The notes: generated by a model from the letters alone, not told the origin. 64,000 bases of DNA from BRH-c54 sp965284565 (GCA_965284565.1 OZ260100.1:1116001-1180000), one strand, 5' to 3'. Counted from the first letter of the stretch, positions 1-10,234 are shown. Numbers and translations: made by a program.

Positions 1-1312
1 AGTAATATGGTTGATTAATGTCTAAAAAAGGTTTTCCAAATAACTGACTAAAATGCAAGTGAAAGTTTAATTGCTGAGGGTTTTGCTCATCTTCTGTAGT
101 AGTTTGTAAATTTGTTTTTTGTTGAATTGCTTGTAAATTTTCTTTGGCTTTTTCTAAATTATTTACTCGAAAAAGAACAAAACTATTCCCCATTAAATCT
201 TCATTAAGCGGTTCTGTAATTACAAAAGCTAGTTCATTGGCAACATTAGCAACTAGCTCTGCTTCAATATCAATTCCATGAGCTCCACTTATGGCGTCAA
301 TATATTTTTCATAATCAAAATAAGTGTTGTTTTGTTTTAACCATGATTTTCTGTTTTTAAAAAACTTTTCGGAATTGCTAAAACTGTAATAATATAAAAG
401 TGCAGTATTGGCTGGGATAACTTTGGTAAGGTTAATTTTTGGTCCGCCCAAAGTATTGGTTTGATCTGCAAAAAGCGATAAAAACTGATTGCTTTGAGCA
501 TCTACTGTAGTAAAGCCATTTAACATTATTGAATTAGATTTTAAAGTAATGTCTAACGCGCTCCAAGATGCATAGTTAGTAGCTTTAGATACTTTTTCTT
601 TATATTGTTGAAGAACAGGTTGAGCTAATAGTTTGGGTAGCCTTTGGTGATTAATAAAAATATTTCCATCGGGAACTTCGCCTGTTGTGTTAAGAATATT
701 ATTAAAAGCTTGGTCATTTAATAATGATGTTTCACTTTTTAACTGACGAATAACATCTTCAATAAGCAGAGAACTTTGGCTAATAGCAAAAACTGATTTA
801 TCGAAAGTAAAAAACAATTTTTTATCATTTTTAGTAATGCTGTAAATGTTTTTCCCATCATAATTTCTTGATGAAGGATTTAGACTTAGTTTAGACTTAA
901 ACAAAGTCAATACATTATTTTCATCAATATTAGGTAGAGTTGAAAAATAAAAAACAAAATCGTAACTGTTGGCTCCAGATAAATGCATAGACATTAACAT
1001 AGATTTTTCTGCCATTACAGCACTTACTTCATTAATAGATAAAACAGAATCTAAAAATTTTGCTTGCTCATTAATAGATTTAAAAGTGTTGGTATTGTTG
1101 GTGAGTTCTTCCCAAATAATATTGGTAGAAGCAATTTTTTTATAAAAAGCGGTGAAATTTTTTTCTTTTAACAGCAGAGCTGCATTTTGCGGAACAGCTA
1201 TAATCGCATTGCTAGTAATGGGTTGTTTAACGTTTTTATAAAAATTATAGCCAATAAAACCAACGGCTCCCAATAACAAAACAAAAATTAAGATTAATAT
1301 TTTTTTTGTCAT
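1..1312 (-). CDS. Membrane-anchored protein of unknown function (3' end outside window)
   Basis: An open frame of 437 codons runs leftwards from an ATG at 1312 off the window start, so the C-terminus is missing. The protein begins with a short basic stretch and one hydrophobic segment (about residues 4-24) that looks like an uncleaved signal anchor, followed by a long soluble region without cysteine motifs or catalytic signatures that I recognise. It would sit on the outer face of the inner membrane. It is divergent from the serine hydrolase at 1493, with about 180 bp between the starts. It resembles uncharacterised Bacteroidota proteins of the DUF3352 type, but that assignment is tentative. 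Function unknown. Confidence 0.75.
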   Translation of the reverse strand, partial: MTKKILILIFVLLLGAVGFIGYNFYKNVKQPITSNAIIAVPQNAALLLKEKNFTAFYKKIASTNIIWEELTNNTNTFKSINEQAKFLDSVLSINEVSAVMAEKSMLMSMHLSGANSYDFVFYFSTLPNIDENNVLTLFKSKLSLNPSSRNYDGKNIYSITKNDKKLFFTFDKSVFAISQSSLLIEDVIRQLKSETSLLNDQAFNNILNTTGEVPDGNIFINHQRLPKLLAQPVLQQYKEKVSKATNYASWSALDITLKSNSIMLNGFTTVDAQSNQFLSLFADQTNTLGGPKINLTKVIPANTALLYYYSFSNSEKFFKNRKSWLKQNNTYFDYEKYIDAISGAHGIDIEAELVANVANELAFVITEPLNEDLMGNSFVLFRVNNLEKAKENLQAIQQKTNLQTTTEDEQNPQQLNFHLHFSQLFGKPFLDINQPYY

Positions 1313-1469
1313 AACTGTATTAAAATCACAAGGTGTATATTAACTGCTAAAATTAAGTAGTTATGTAGCCCCCAATATGCTATTAATGATGAAACAATTA
1401 ACAACCCAACGTTAATACAGTTTTGTTGTTAAAAACAGCTAATTTTAGTCTTATACAAAGAAATTGCCT

Positions 1470-1477
1470 TAGTTTTG
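1470..1477 (+). promoter_or_regulatory. Bacteroidota -7 promoter motif of the serine hydrolase gene
   Basis: TAGTTTTG fits the TAnnTTTG -7 consensus of Bacteroidota sigma factor and lies 15 bp before the ATG at 1493. No clear -33 TTTG could be fixed. Confidence 0.5.
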
Positions 1478-1492
1478 TAACAAAATTTGATT

Positions 1493-2641
1493 ATGCGTTG
1501 GTTAAAAAGAATTTTAGGTGGTTTAGTAATGCTTATTGCACTTGCTTCTTTGTTAGCTATTATTACAGGAAATCAACACTTATTTAAAGCTGTTTCCACC
1601 ACCTATTTTGTTGGAAAATCTGGTCCAAGCATAGATGAACACCATATTTTTGAAAACAGAAAAATTGAAGCAGGAGCTTATACCCCATGGTTAATCAGCA
1701 AAGATTTTAATAAGAAAACAGATGAAAATCTCCTCAAAGAAATAGAAAAATATGACCCCGTTGCATTTTTAGTAGTAAAAGATAGTGAGTTAGTTTATGA
1801 GAAATATTGGAAAGGATACGACCAAAATTCACTAACCAACTCTTTTTCTGTTGCTAAAACATTTGTTGCACTATTGATAGGAATTGCTATAGATGAAGGA
1901 AAAATAAAAAGCATAAACGACCCTGTTTCTGATTATTTACCAGAATATAAAAATCATCCTGAACTTACAATTAAACACTTACTCAATATGAGTTCGGGAA
2001 TTAATTTTGACGAAAGTTATCAAAGTCCCTTCGGACATATGGCGAAAGCATATTACGGAACAGATTTATATGAATTAAACAAAAATTATGAAGTAACGGA
2101 AACTCCTGGTAAAACTTGGCGGTATTTAGGCGGAAACACTCTTATCCTTTCTTTTGTTTTAGAAAAAGCTACTGGTCAAAACATTTCAGAATACATGAGT
2201 GAGAAAATATGGAAGCCTTTAGGAGCAAAAAACGCAGCTCTTTGGAATTTAGATAGCGAAAATGGTAGAGAAAAAGCCTATTGTTGTTTCTATTCCAATG
2301 CTAGAGATTTTGCTCGTATAGGTCAGTTAATAATTAATAAAGGTAAATGGAATGGACAAACAATAATTAGTGAAGATTACCTTAAACAAGCCATGAATTA
2401 TCGTCAGGGATTAAAAGATGCTAACGGTAAAATGGTAGATTTTTATGGGTTTCAATTATGGACGGGCGAACATAAAAATATGAGGGTTTTTTATGCAAGA
2501 GGTATTCAAGGGCAGTATATTATTACTGTTCCTGAAAAACGATTGGTAATTGTTAGGTTAGGAAACAAAAGAGGAGAAAATTTACCAAATTATCATCCAG
2601 TAGATTTATATCACTATTTAGATTTTGCTCTTCAGCAATAA
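1493..2641 (+). CDS. Serine hydrolase, beta-lactamase class C / 6-aminohexanoate-dimer hydrolase-like
   Basis: The protein of 382 aa has an N-terminal hydrophobic anchor (residues 4-26) and a beta-lactamase-fold hydrolase domain. The SxxK catalytic motif is visible as SVAK at about residues 119-122, and a WRYLGGN stretch supplies the tyrosine of the second motif. Members hydrolyse amides or esters through an acyl-serine; the substrate cannot be told from sequence. I chose the ATG at 1493 rather than the TTG six bases upstream because it leaves a normal leader after the promoter motif at 1470. Nineteen bases separate it from lipB, so the two may be cotranscribed. Confidence 0.85.
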   Translation: MRWLKRILGGLVMLIALASLLAIITGNQHLFKAVSTTYFVGKSGPSIDEHHIFENRKIEAGAYTPWLISKDFNKKTDENLLKEIEKYDPVAFLVVKDSELVYEKYWKGYDQNSLTNSFSVAKTFVALLIGIAIDEGKIKSINDPVSDYLPEYKNHPELTIKHLLNMSSGINFDESYQSPFGHMAKAYYGTDLYELNKNYEVTETPGKTWRYLGGNTLILSFVLEKATGQNISEYMSEKIWKPLGAKNAALWNLDSENGREKAYCCFYSNARDFARIGQLIINKGKWNGQTIISEDYLKQAMNYRQGLKDANGKMVDFYGFQLWTGEHKNMRVFYARGIQGQYIITVPEKRLVIVRLGNKRGENLPNYHPVDLYHYLDFALQQ

Positions 2642-2659
2642 AAAGCCAAATAACATAAT

Positions 2660-3361
2660 ATGCAAAAAGTTTTATTTAAAGATTTAGGATTAATAGATTA
2701 CAAAGAAGCTTGGGATTTTCAGGAGCAACTTTTTAAGGAAACCATAGATATTAAAATTCAAAATAGAAAAGACAATACCAACATTCCAACTCAGAACCAT
2801 TTAATTTTTTGCGAGCACCCACATGTTTATACTTTAGGGAAAAGTGGTGATGAAGCTCATTTGCTACTTTCGGAAGCTATGCTAAAACAAAAAGGAGCAA
2901 CTTACTATAAAATTAATCGTGGTGGCGATATTACTTATCATGGTCCGGGGCAAATTGTGGGTTATCCCATTTTAGATTTAGACCTGTTTTTTACAGACAT
3001 TCATAAATACCTGCGTTTTTTAGAAGAAATGATTATTAGAACCTTGGCAGAATACGGCATTGAAGCAGGAAGATACGAAGGTTATACAGGTGTTTGGTTA
3101 GATGCAGACAACCCAAGAAAAGCAAGGAAAATTTCTGCTATGGGCGTTCGTTGCAGCAGATGGGTAACCATGCATGGTTTTGCTTTTAATGTCCACCCCG
3201 ATTTATCTTATTTTGGAAATATTATTCCTTGCGGAATTGACGACAAACAAGTTACTTCTATGTATCAAGAACTAGGTAGAGCAGTAGATATGGAAGAGGT
3301 TAAAGGAAAACTAAAAAAACATTTTGAAATACTTTTTGAAGCGGAAGTTTTGAACTCATAA
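2660..3361 (+). CDS. lipB: Octanoyl-[acyl-carrier-protein]:protein N-octanoyltransferase (LipB)
   Basis: LipB moves octanoate from acyl carrier protein to a lysine of lipoyl domains, the first step of lipoate synthesis in the cytoplasm. The length of 233 aa is normal for the family. The signature RGGDITYHGPGQ lies at residues 87-98; the catalytic lysine is K157 in RKISAMGV and the acyl-accepting cysteine is C191 in IIPCGI. It follows the serine hydrolase by 19 bp with no terminator between. No LipA gene is in the window. Confidence 0.95.
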   Translation: MQKVLFKDLGLIDYKEAWDFQEQLFKETIDIKIQNRKDNTNIPTQNHLIFCEHPHVYTLGKSGDEAHLLLSEAMLKQKGATYYKINRGGDITYHGPGQIVGYPILDLDLFFTDIHKYLRFLEEMIIRTLAEYGIEAGRYEGYTGVWLDADNPRKARKISAMGVRCSRWVTMHGFAFNVHPDLSYFGNIIPCGIDDKQVTSMYQELGRAVDMEEVKGKLKKHFEILFEAEVLNS

Positions 3362-3410
3362 AACATTACTCCAACCTTAACTTATAACTCAAGGCACTCC
3401 TAAGTACTTT

Positions 3411-4658
3411 TTACTCCCCCAACAACTTATCAATAAAATCATTGGTTGCTTCAATGTATCTAAGATGATAATTTCCAGTACTTGGACCATAAAAACCAGT
3501 GCGAATTTTTCTTACCTTACCTTGTTTATCAATAAAAATTGTAGTTGGATAAGACATAATATGATTTAACATAGGCAATGCTTTGGCAGCCTCAATTTTA
3601 CTAGCTTTACCTGCTAACAGAAAATCGTATTGAGCATTAAAATGTGTCTTTATTTTTTCAATATTTTTCTTTGCCACTTCTTTGTCATCAGTTCTGTCGA
3701 AAGAAAGAGCAATAATTTCTAAGCCTTGTTCTTTTTTGCTATCATATAATTTAGTTAAGTAAGCTGTTTCATCCTTACAATTCGGACACCAAGGACCCAT
3801 AATGTTTACTAAAATTACTTTTCCTTGATATTTTTCATCATTTATACTTATAGTTTCTCCTTCAGTATTTTCAAAGGCAAAATCTATTTTATCATAACCC
3901 TCATTTAAAAAAGTAAGTGAATCAGGATGAGTAAGTTCGTAATCATTATCTCTAACACCTACCCAAGGTTCTATCCAATGCAACCCTGACCAAAACTGCC
4001 CTTTTAAAGAATCATTTTCTAAAGTAGCTTTAAATAAAAAAGCATGTGAACCATCAAAACAAGAAAGCAATACTTCATTTCCGTAAACATTACCTTCTAA
4101 AAAGCGATAATCACCTGTTTCTGTAATAAATGTACCTGTAACTTTATCTCCGTTTTGTTCAAACAAACCAATAGCTGGGTAATGTTGATTAGGATTGTCA
4201 GCACTAAAGTCAACCTTCCATTTTCCGTTAACATCAACTTGTTTGGAAGTGTTATTTGTATTTGGAAAACGATTTTTATCAGTAAAAATGGCTGTAAAAG
4301 GCACCTTGTAATCAGCTTTGTCTTTAAACCAATTGCCTTTAATATGGGTTTTATCAATAAATTCTATTTCATACCAAGAGTTAAAAAGAGGATCTTCGGC
4401 AATAAATTTATTATTTTTAAAAATAAAATTCTTTACAGGAACTTCTTCATCACCATTAATGAAAACAATATCAATTTGCTCATTAGTTATTTTTAAATCG
4501 AAAAAAACAGGCAATTGTTGTTCAGGTGTTAATTGAAAATTCATCAACCACCTTCCTTCCTGCAATTGCTCCATATCTATAATATTGTTTGATTTTTGCT
4601 CACTTTCTGTACACGAAGATATTAAGGCAAGCAGTATAAAATTTAATTTCCATTTCAT
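3411..4658 (-). CDS. Lipoprotein with C-terminal TlpA/ResA-type thioredoxin domain
   Basis: The 415-aa protein has a lipoprotein signal with lipobox LISSC (cysteine 16), so it should be an envelope lipoprotein. Residues about 30-235 form an uncharacterised beta-rich region resembling DUF4369-like leaders of Bacteroidota thioredoxins. Residues about 250-415 are a TlpA/ResA-like thioredoxin domain with active site WCPNC (C291, C294) and a cis-proline at SYPTT. Such proteins reduce disulfides or support cytochrome maturation in the periplasm. It is convergent with lipB. An upstream TACTTTCG stretch next to the ATG could be its promoter. Confidence 0.85.
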   Translation of the reverse strand: MKWKLNFILLALISSCTESEQKSNNIIDMEQLQEGRWLMNFQLTPEQQLPVFFDLKITNEQIDIVFINGDEEVPVKNFIFKNNKFIAEDPLFNSWYEIEFIDKTHIKGNWFKDKADYKVPFTAIFTDKNRFPNTNNTSKQVDVNGKWKVDFSADNPNQHYPAIGLFEQNGDKVTGTFITETGDYRFLEGNVYGNEVLLSCFDGSHAFLFKATLENDSLKGQFWSGLHWIEPWVGVRDNDYELTHPDSLTFLNEGYDKIDFAFENTEGETISINDEKYQGKVILVNIMGPWCPNCKDETAYLTKLYDSKKEQGLEIIALSFDRTDDKEVAKKNIEKIKTHFNAQYDFLLAGKASKIEAAKALPMLNHIMSYPTTIFIDKQGKVRKIRTGFYGPSTGNYHLRYIEATNDFIDKLLGE

Positions 4659-4837
4659 ACAAACGAAAGTAAATAAAAAGATTTAATAATTACAAAAAAT
4701 TTAAAAATGGGAATAAGTTTTTTATCTACTATAATGCAAGATTAAGTTTTAATTATCATTCTATGAATTAATAACCTAAAACAGAATTCGAGTTTAAAAA
4801 ATGAGGAATATTACTTTTTTAGTATTTACTTTGTAAT

Positions 4838-6994
4838 ATGACACCAAAACATAACAAAAAAGAAAAGTCAGGAAACTTTAAACAAACGCTAGAACAGCAA
4901 ATTATTTCCATTTTCAACCAAAACCCGACTACCGCACTTAATTATAAAAGAATTAGTAAAGCATTAGGAATAAAAGATATTTCTAACAAAAAACTAATCA
5001 GTATTATTTTAGACGAACTTGTAGAACAAGGAAGGTTATTTGAACCACAAAGAGGTTCGTTTAAACTAAAAGCATCATCCAATTTTGTAGAAGGCAAAGT
5101 AGATATGACTCAAAGTGGTTCTGCTTATGTAGTTATTGAAGATGCTGATACAGATATTTATATCCATTCAAAAAATACTAAAAATGCCCTTAATGGAGAT
5201 ATTGTTAGAGTAAATATTTACCCAAGTAAAAAGAATAGTAGTAAAATAGAAGGAGAAATTGTTGAAGTTGTTCAAAGAGCTAAAACACAATTTATTGGGG
5301 TGGTTCAAAAATCTAAAAACTTTGCTTTTTTAGCTATTGATGATCCTAGAATGCCTATGGATATTTTTATTGCCAACGAGAACCTTAAAGGAGCTAAAGA
5401 TGGTGATAAAGCTGTAGCAAAAATCACCGAATGGCCTGAAAACAAGAAAAATCCTTATGGGATGATAATAGATGTGTTGGGAAGACCTGGTGAAAACGAT
5501 ACTGAAATGCACGCTATTTTAGCAGAATACGGCTTGCCTTACGAATTTCCCCCAAATGTAGAGCGTGAAGCAGAAAAACTACCTGTAGAAATTACAGCTC
5601 AAGAAATTAAAAAACGAAGAGACTTTAGGGCAGTAACTACTTTTACTATAGACCCAGCAGATGCCAAAGATTTTGATGATGCTTTATCTATTCAGAAAAT
5701 GGAAAATGGAAATTGGGAAATAGGCGTACACATTGCTGATGTTTCACATTACATTCAACCCGATAGTATTTTAGATAAAGAAGCATACCAAAGAGCGACT
5801 TCCATTTATTTGGTAGACAGAGTAGTGCCTATGTTACCCGAAATGCTTTCCAATGGCGTTTGTTCTCTTCGACCGCAAGAAACCAAGCTTTGCTTTTCGG
5901 CAGTTTTTGAGTTGGATGGTGAAGCTAAAATATTAAGTGAATGGTTCGGAAGAACAGTAATTTTTTCCGACAGGAGATTTAGTTATGAAGAAGCTCAGGA
6001 ACGTATAGTGACTAAACAAGGGGATTTTTCTGATGAAATTTTAATATTAGATACTCTTGCTAAGAAACTTCGTAAAAAACGTTTCCAAAGTGGTGCAATA
6101 GCTTTCGACAGGTTAGAAGTAAAATTTAATCTTGATGAAGAAGGAAAACCTTTAGGAGTTTTCTTTAAAGAAAGTAAAGATGCTAATAAACTTATTGAAG
6201 AGTTTATGTTGCTTGCCAATAAAAAAGTAGCTGAATTTGTAGGAAAACCCTCAGAAAAAAATAAAAAGCCTAAAACTTTTGTTTATAGAATACATGATGA
6301 GCCCAATCAGGAAAAACTGCAAACCTTATCTGAATTTGTGAAAAAGTTTGGATATAATTTAGCCACAGGAGGAAAAGAAGTTGCCAATTCCATCAATCAT
6401 TTATTAGAAGAAGTGAAAGGAAAAGCAGAAGAAAATATGATTGAACAACTTACCATTAGAACAATGGCAAAAGCAATTTATTCTACAAAAAATGTTGGAC
6501 ATTATGGATTAAGTTTTTCTCATTATTCTCACTTCACCTCTCCTATTAGGAGATACCCTGATGTGATGGTGCACCGATTATTACAGCATTATTTAGATGG
6601 TGGTAGTGATGTTAATCCAGTTAAATTAGAAGAACAATGTAAACACTCTTCGGATATGGAAATGTTAGCTTCTGAGGCAGAAAGAAAATCTATTAAATAC
6701 AAACAGGTAGAATTCTTACAAGATAAAATCGGAGAAGAATTTATGGGTATTATTTCTGGAGTTAGCGAATGGGGAATTTATGTAGAAATCATAGAAAACA
6801 TGTGTGAAGGAATGGTAAGAATGCAAGATATTGCTAGCGATTATTACTCTTTTGATAAAGATAATTATTGTGCTAAAGGCAGAAAAACAGGACAAGAATA
6901 TAAGATGGGTGATGAAGTAAAAATTAAAGTAAGACGTGCCGACTTAGTCAAAAAACAACTCGATTTTGAATTGATAGAGGAAGGTTATTATTAA
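4838..6994 (+). CDS. rnr: Ribonuclease R
   Basis: RNase R is a processive 3'-to-5' exoribonuclease that degrades structured RNA. The 718-aa protein shows the expected order: an N-terminal winged-helix-like region (residues 20-75), cold-shock OB domains (about 80-220), an RNB catalytic domain with the metal-binding cluster DPADAKDFDDALS (272-284), and a C-terminal S1 domain (about 640-715, GIISGVSEWGIYVEI). The active-site aspartates are all present. The leader is only a few bases, after a TTTACTTTG promoter-like stretch. Confidence 0.95.
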   Translation: MTPKHNKKEKSGNFKQTLEQQIISIFNQNPTTALNYKRISKALGIKDISNKKLISIILDELVEQGRLFEPQRGSFKLKASSNFVEGKVDMTQSGSAYVVIEDADTDIYIHSKNTKNALNGDIVRVNIYPSKKNSSKIEGEIVEVVQRAKTQFIGVVQKSKNFAFLAIDDPRMPMDIFIANENLKGAKDGDKAVAKITEWPENKKNPYGMIIDVLGRPGENDTEMHAILAEYGLPYEFPPNVEREAEKLPVEITAQEIKKRRDFRAVTTFTIDPADAKDFDDALSIQKMENGNWEIGVHIADVSHYIQPDSILDKEAYQRATSIYLVDRVVPMLPEMLSNGVCSLRPQETKLCFSAVFELDGEAKILSEWFGRTVIFSDRRFSYEEAQERIVTKQGDFSDEILILDTLAKKLRKKRFQSGAIAFDRLEVKFNLDEEGKPLGVFFKESKDANKLIEEFMLLANKKVAEFVGKPSEKNKKPKTFVYRIHDEPNQEKLQTLSEFVKKFGYNLATGGKEVANSINHLLEEVKGKAEENMIEQLTIRTMAKAIYSTKNVGHYGLSFSHYSHFTSPIRRYPDVMVHRLLQHYLDGGSDVNPVKLEEQCKHSSDMEMLASEAERKSIKYKQVEFLQDKIGEEFMGIISGVSEWGIYVEIIENMCEGMVRMQDIASDYYSFDKDNYCAKGRKTGQEYKMGDEVKIKVRRADLVKKQLDFELIEEGYY

Positions 6995-7097
6995 ATAAAT
7001 AGGTATTTTGTTTTTACAAAAGTTAAATTTTCAACAATTTTTTAAAAATATAACAAATTAAATTTTGTAATATTGCCGCCAAATTAAAGTGCTTTAT

Positions 7098-8408
7098 ATG
7101 TTAGTCTTAAAATTTGGAGGAACATCTGTAGGTTCGGCTATCAGAATGAAAGAAGTAGCCAACCTTATTAATACTCCCGAAAAAAAAATAGTGGTACTTT
7201 CTGCTATGGCAGGAACAACCAATAGCTTGGTAGAAATTGCTGGATATTTGTATCAAAAAAATATAGAAGCAGCTAATGAGCAAATTAACTTATTAGAAAA
7301 AAAATATGAGCAAGTAATAGATGAACTTTTTGCTTCATCAAGCTATAAAGAAAAAGGATTAGAATTAATAAAATCTCATTTTTCTTATGTTAGAGCTTTT
7401 ACACAAGATATGTTCACTTTGTTTGAAGAAAAAGCAGTATTGGCTCAAGGCGAAATGCTTTCAACCGCTTTATTTCATTATTATTTAGAGGAACAACAAA
7501 TCTCAACTAGCTTAATTTCTGCACTAAATTTTATGCGAATTGATGAGGAAGGAGAGCCTAACACTGTTTACATAAAAGAACATATCCAAAAAGAACTTTC
7601 AGCACAACCTTCTACAACTATATTTATTACTCAGGGATTTATTTGTAGAAATACTTACGGTGAAATTGACAACCTAAAAAGAGGCGGAAGTGATTACTCC
7701 GCATCATTAATTGGAGCTGCTACCAATGCCGAAGAAATTCAAATATGGACAGATATTGACGGTTTTCACAATAACGATCCTCGTATAATTGAAAATACTA
7801 AACCTTTATCAGGATTGTCTTTTGATGAGGCAGCTGAGTTAGCTTATTTTGGGGCAAAAATTTTACATCCATCAAGTGTATTGCCTGCAAAATTGGCTAA
7901 CATTCCTGTTAGGCTCAAAAACACCATGCAGCCTGAAGCTCCAGGGACTATCATTTGTAATGAAACTCAAAAACAAGGTATAAAAGCTATTGCCGCTAAA
8001 GATGGTATTACTGCCATTAAAATTAAGTCGGGGAGAATGTTGTTAGCCCATGGTTTCTTAAGAAAGGTATTTGAAATTTTTGAAACCTACAAAACTTCTA
8101 TCGATATGATTACCACTTCTGAAGTAGCGGTTTCGGTAACTATTGATGATACCAAGTTTTTAAATGAAATTGTACAAGATTTAAAAAAATTCGGCACTGT
8201 AGAGGTTGATAAAGAATTAAGCATTATTTGTGTTGTAGGAGATTTTATTGCCGAAAGCAAGGGATATGCTTTGCAAATTTTCGGAGCATTAAAAAATATA
8301 CCGATAAGAATGATTTCTTACGGAGGAAGTTTTCACAATGTATCCGTTTTGGTAAACACTACAGATAAAAAAGAAGCATTACAATCATTACACAACACAC
8401 TTTTCTAA
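7098..8408 (+). CDS. lysC: Aspartate kinase
   Basis: Aspartokinase phosphorylates aspartate, the first step towards lysine, threonine, methionine and diaminopimelate. The protein of 436 aa begins with the kinase motif KFGGTSVG and contains GGSDYSAS and the DGFHNNDPR nucleotide/aspartate-binding region; two ACT regulatory domains occupy about residues 300-436. I use the ATG at 7098, since the GTG at 7089 would add three residues before the conserved N-terminus. The stop overlaps the start of lysA (TAATG), indicating translational coupling, and the pairing suggests the enzyme serves lysine/diaminopimelate synthesis. Confidence 0.93.
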   Translation: MLVLKFGGTSVGSAIRMKEVANLINTPEKKIVVLSAMAGTTNSLVEIAGYLYQKNIEAANEQINLLEKKYEQVIDELFASSSYKEKGLELIKSHFSYVRAFTQDMFTLFEEKAVLAQGEMLSTALFHYYLEEQQISTSLISALNFMRIDEEGEPNTVYIKEHIQKELSAQPSTTIFITQGFICRNTYGEIDNLKRGGSDYSASLIGAATNAEEIQIWTDIDGFHNNDPRIIENTKPLSGLSFDEAAELAYFGAKILHPSSVLPAKLANIPVRLKNTMQPEAPGTIICNETQKQGIKAIAAKDGITAIKIKSGRMLLAHGFLRKVFEIFETYKTSIDMITTSEVAVSVTIDDTKFLNEIVQDLKKFGTVEVDKELSIICVVGDFIAESKGYALQIFGALKNIPIRMISYGGSFHNVSVLVNTTDKKEALQSLHNTLF

Positions 8409-9565
8409 TGAATTTCATACCATCAGAAATAAACAGATTTAAGGAATTAAAAACACCTTTTTATTACTACCAACTTCCATTGTTAGAACAAACTTTACAG
8501 TTACTTACTTCCGAAGCTAAAAAATATAATTTTCATGTACACTATGCCTTAAAAGCGAATGCTAATAATGAGATTTTAGAAAAAATTAATGCTTATGGTT
8601 TAGGGGCAGATTGTGTTAGTGGAAATGAAATTCTAAAAGCTAAAGCGTGTAATTTTTCATCAGATAAAATTGTGTTTGCGGGGGTAGGAAAATCTGATGA
8701 AGAAATTAATATAGCTTTAGACAACGATATTTTTTGCTTGAATTGTGAATCCATCCCAGAAATGGAAGTAATAAATGAGTTGGCAAAAAAGAAAAACAAA
8801 ATTGCTCAAATTGCATTGCGAATTAACCCGAATGTAAACGCCAAAACACACCATTATATAACTACAGGTTTAGAGGAAAATAAGTTTGGAATTAACTTAT
8901 GGGAATTAGAAGATGTGTTAAAATCATTAGAGCAACTCACCAATATTAAGTTAATTGGATTACATTTCCACATAGGTTCGCAAATAACAGATTTGTCGGT
9001 TTTTAAAGGCTTGTGTTTGCGAGTAAATGAAATTCAGGAGTGGTTTTATAACCATCATATTATTGTTGATCATGTTAATGTTGGCGGAGGTTTAGGAATA
9101 GATTATGAAAATCCTGAACTAAATAGTATCCCTGATTTTAAAACCTTTTTTAAACTTTTTAAAGACCTGTTACAACTCCGTCCTAACCAGCAATTACATT
9201 TTGAGTTGGGAAGAGCGGTTGTTGCCCAATGTGGCTCATTGATTACCAAAGTGTTATATATTAAAAGAGGCATCAAAACTAATTTTGCTATTGTAGATGC
9301 TGGCATGACAGAACTTATTCGTCCTGCTTTATATCAAGCAACACATAAAATAGCTAACATAACTTCACAAGCAAAGAAAACAGAACGATATGATGTTGTA
9401 GGTCCTATTTGCGAATCGTCTGATTGTTTTGCCAAAGCTTTAGATTTACCTGAAACCAAAAGGGGAGACTTAATAGCTATATATTCTGCTGGAGCTTATG
9501 GAGAAGTAATGGCTTCTGCCTATAATCTTAGAAATATAGTAAAAGCTTATTATCTAGAAGAATAA
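8408..9565 (+). CDS. lysA: Diaminopimelate decarboxylase
   Basis: LysA decarboxylates meso-diaminopimelate to lysine using pyridoxal phosphate. The 385-aa protein carries the PLP lysine in HYALKAN, the glycine-rich phosphate loop NVGGGLGIDY, and the substrate-site GPICESSDCF near the C-terminus. The ATG shares one base with the lysC stop, so the two genes form an operon. The length is a little short of the usual 410-420 aa but all motifs are present. Confidence 0.93.
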   Translation: MNFIPSEINRFKELKTPFYYYQLPLLEQTLQLLTSEAKKYNFHVHYALKANANNEILEKINAYGLGADCVSGNEILKAKACNFSSDKIVFAGVGKSDEEINIALDNDIFCLNCESIPEMEVINELAKKKNKIAQIALRINPNVNAKTHHYITTGLEENKFGINLWELEDVLKSLEQLTNIKLIGLHFHIGSQITDLSVFKGLCLRVNEIQEWFYNHHIIVDHVNVGGGLGIDYENPELNSIPDFKTFFKLFKDLLQLRPNQQLHFELGRAVVAQCGSLITKVLYIKRGIKTNFAIVDAGMTELIRPALYQATHKIANITSQAKKTERYDVVGPICESSDCFAKALDLPETKRGDLIAIYSAGAYGEVMASAYNLRNIVKAYYLEE

Positions 9566-9675
9566 AATTTGTTTCTTAATTTTTCTTAAAATTCGTGGTA
9601 TAATCTTTGCCATACTGCTCATGTTTTTAAAAATAACATAACGACTTATTAATTAGGGATATTAATATTTATTTG

Positions 9676-9683
9676 TACATTTG
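9676..9683 (+). promoter_or_regulatory. -7 promoter motif upstream of the seven-gene envelope cluster
   Basis: TACATTTG fits TAnnTTTG. It precedes the ATG at 9718 by 34 bases and would start transcription of the envelope cluster. Confidence 0.5.
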
Positions 9684-9717
9684 GAACGTTAAAAAATTAA
9701 TTATAAAAAACAAAAAC

Positions 9718-10173
9718 ATGAAAAAAATTACAAGAGTTTTATTTATTGCGTTATTTCTAACGGGAGTTTCAACTGAAGTTTATGCTCAAAAAGAAAAGAA
9801 AGAAAAAAAAGCAAAAGAAACTAAAACATTAGAAAAGCCAGATGCAGTTGGTCACGCTGCAACAGATGATTATGTCAATTCAGCTTTCAATTTGTACTTT
9901 AAAAATCAAGAAGTTACTAAAACATTATCTGACCCAGCAAACAATATGGATGATTTAGGAAGTGTTAAATCTGATTTAGAAGCGCAGTCAAAAGAAGCTG
10001 CTCAATTATTAGGAAAATCTTCAGATGTTATAACCGAAGCAAAATCAATCACTCCTAAAACAAATTCGATAAAAGCTGTGAAAGCTGTGAATGCAGCTAC
10101 CAAAGCTCTTAACGAGACACAAAAAGCAATCCCAGGACAATTAGAGCAAATTAAAAATCAAGAATCTAAATAA
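9718..10173 (+). CDS. Exported protein of unknown function, first of an envelope gene cluster
   Basis: A 151-aa protein with a clear signal peptide ending TEVYAQ, followed by a lysine/glutamate-rich linker and an alpha-helical, alanine- and lysine-rich remainder. I chose the ATG at 9718 because the frame upstream adds 15 residues before the signal peptide and contains the promoter motif. It heads seven exported proteins in one direction, separated from the next by a strong hairpin that may end or attenuate transcription. I do not recognise the family. Confidence 0.75.
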   Translation: MKKITRVLFIALFLTGVSTEVYAQKEKKEKKAKETKTLEKPDAVGHAATDDYVNSAFNLYFKNQEVTKTLSDPANNMDDLGSVKSDLEAQSKEAAQLLGKSSDVITEAKSITPKTNSIKAVKAVNAATKALNETQKAIPGQLEQIKNQESK

Positions 10174-10176
10174 TTA

Positions 10177-10214
10177 TAAAAAGAGCATTAATTAGCTAAT
10201 TAATGCTCTTTTTT
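10177..10214 (+). terminator. Perfect 30-bp palindromic terminator or attenuator
   Basis: Positions 10181-10210 form a perfect palindrome (arms AAGAGCATTAATTAG and its complement), preceded by A-rich and followed by T-rich sequence. It ends the 9718 gene; because the next genes follow in the same direction it may also act as an attenuator. Confidence 0.8.
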
Positions 10215-10234
10215 ATTGCAATTTTATTATATAA

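Noticed and set aside
4155..4536. Two open frames on the plus strand inside the TlpA-like lipoprotein gene
   Set aside because: They lie antisense to a well-supported gene with lipobox and WCPNC motif and encode no recognisable domain.
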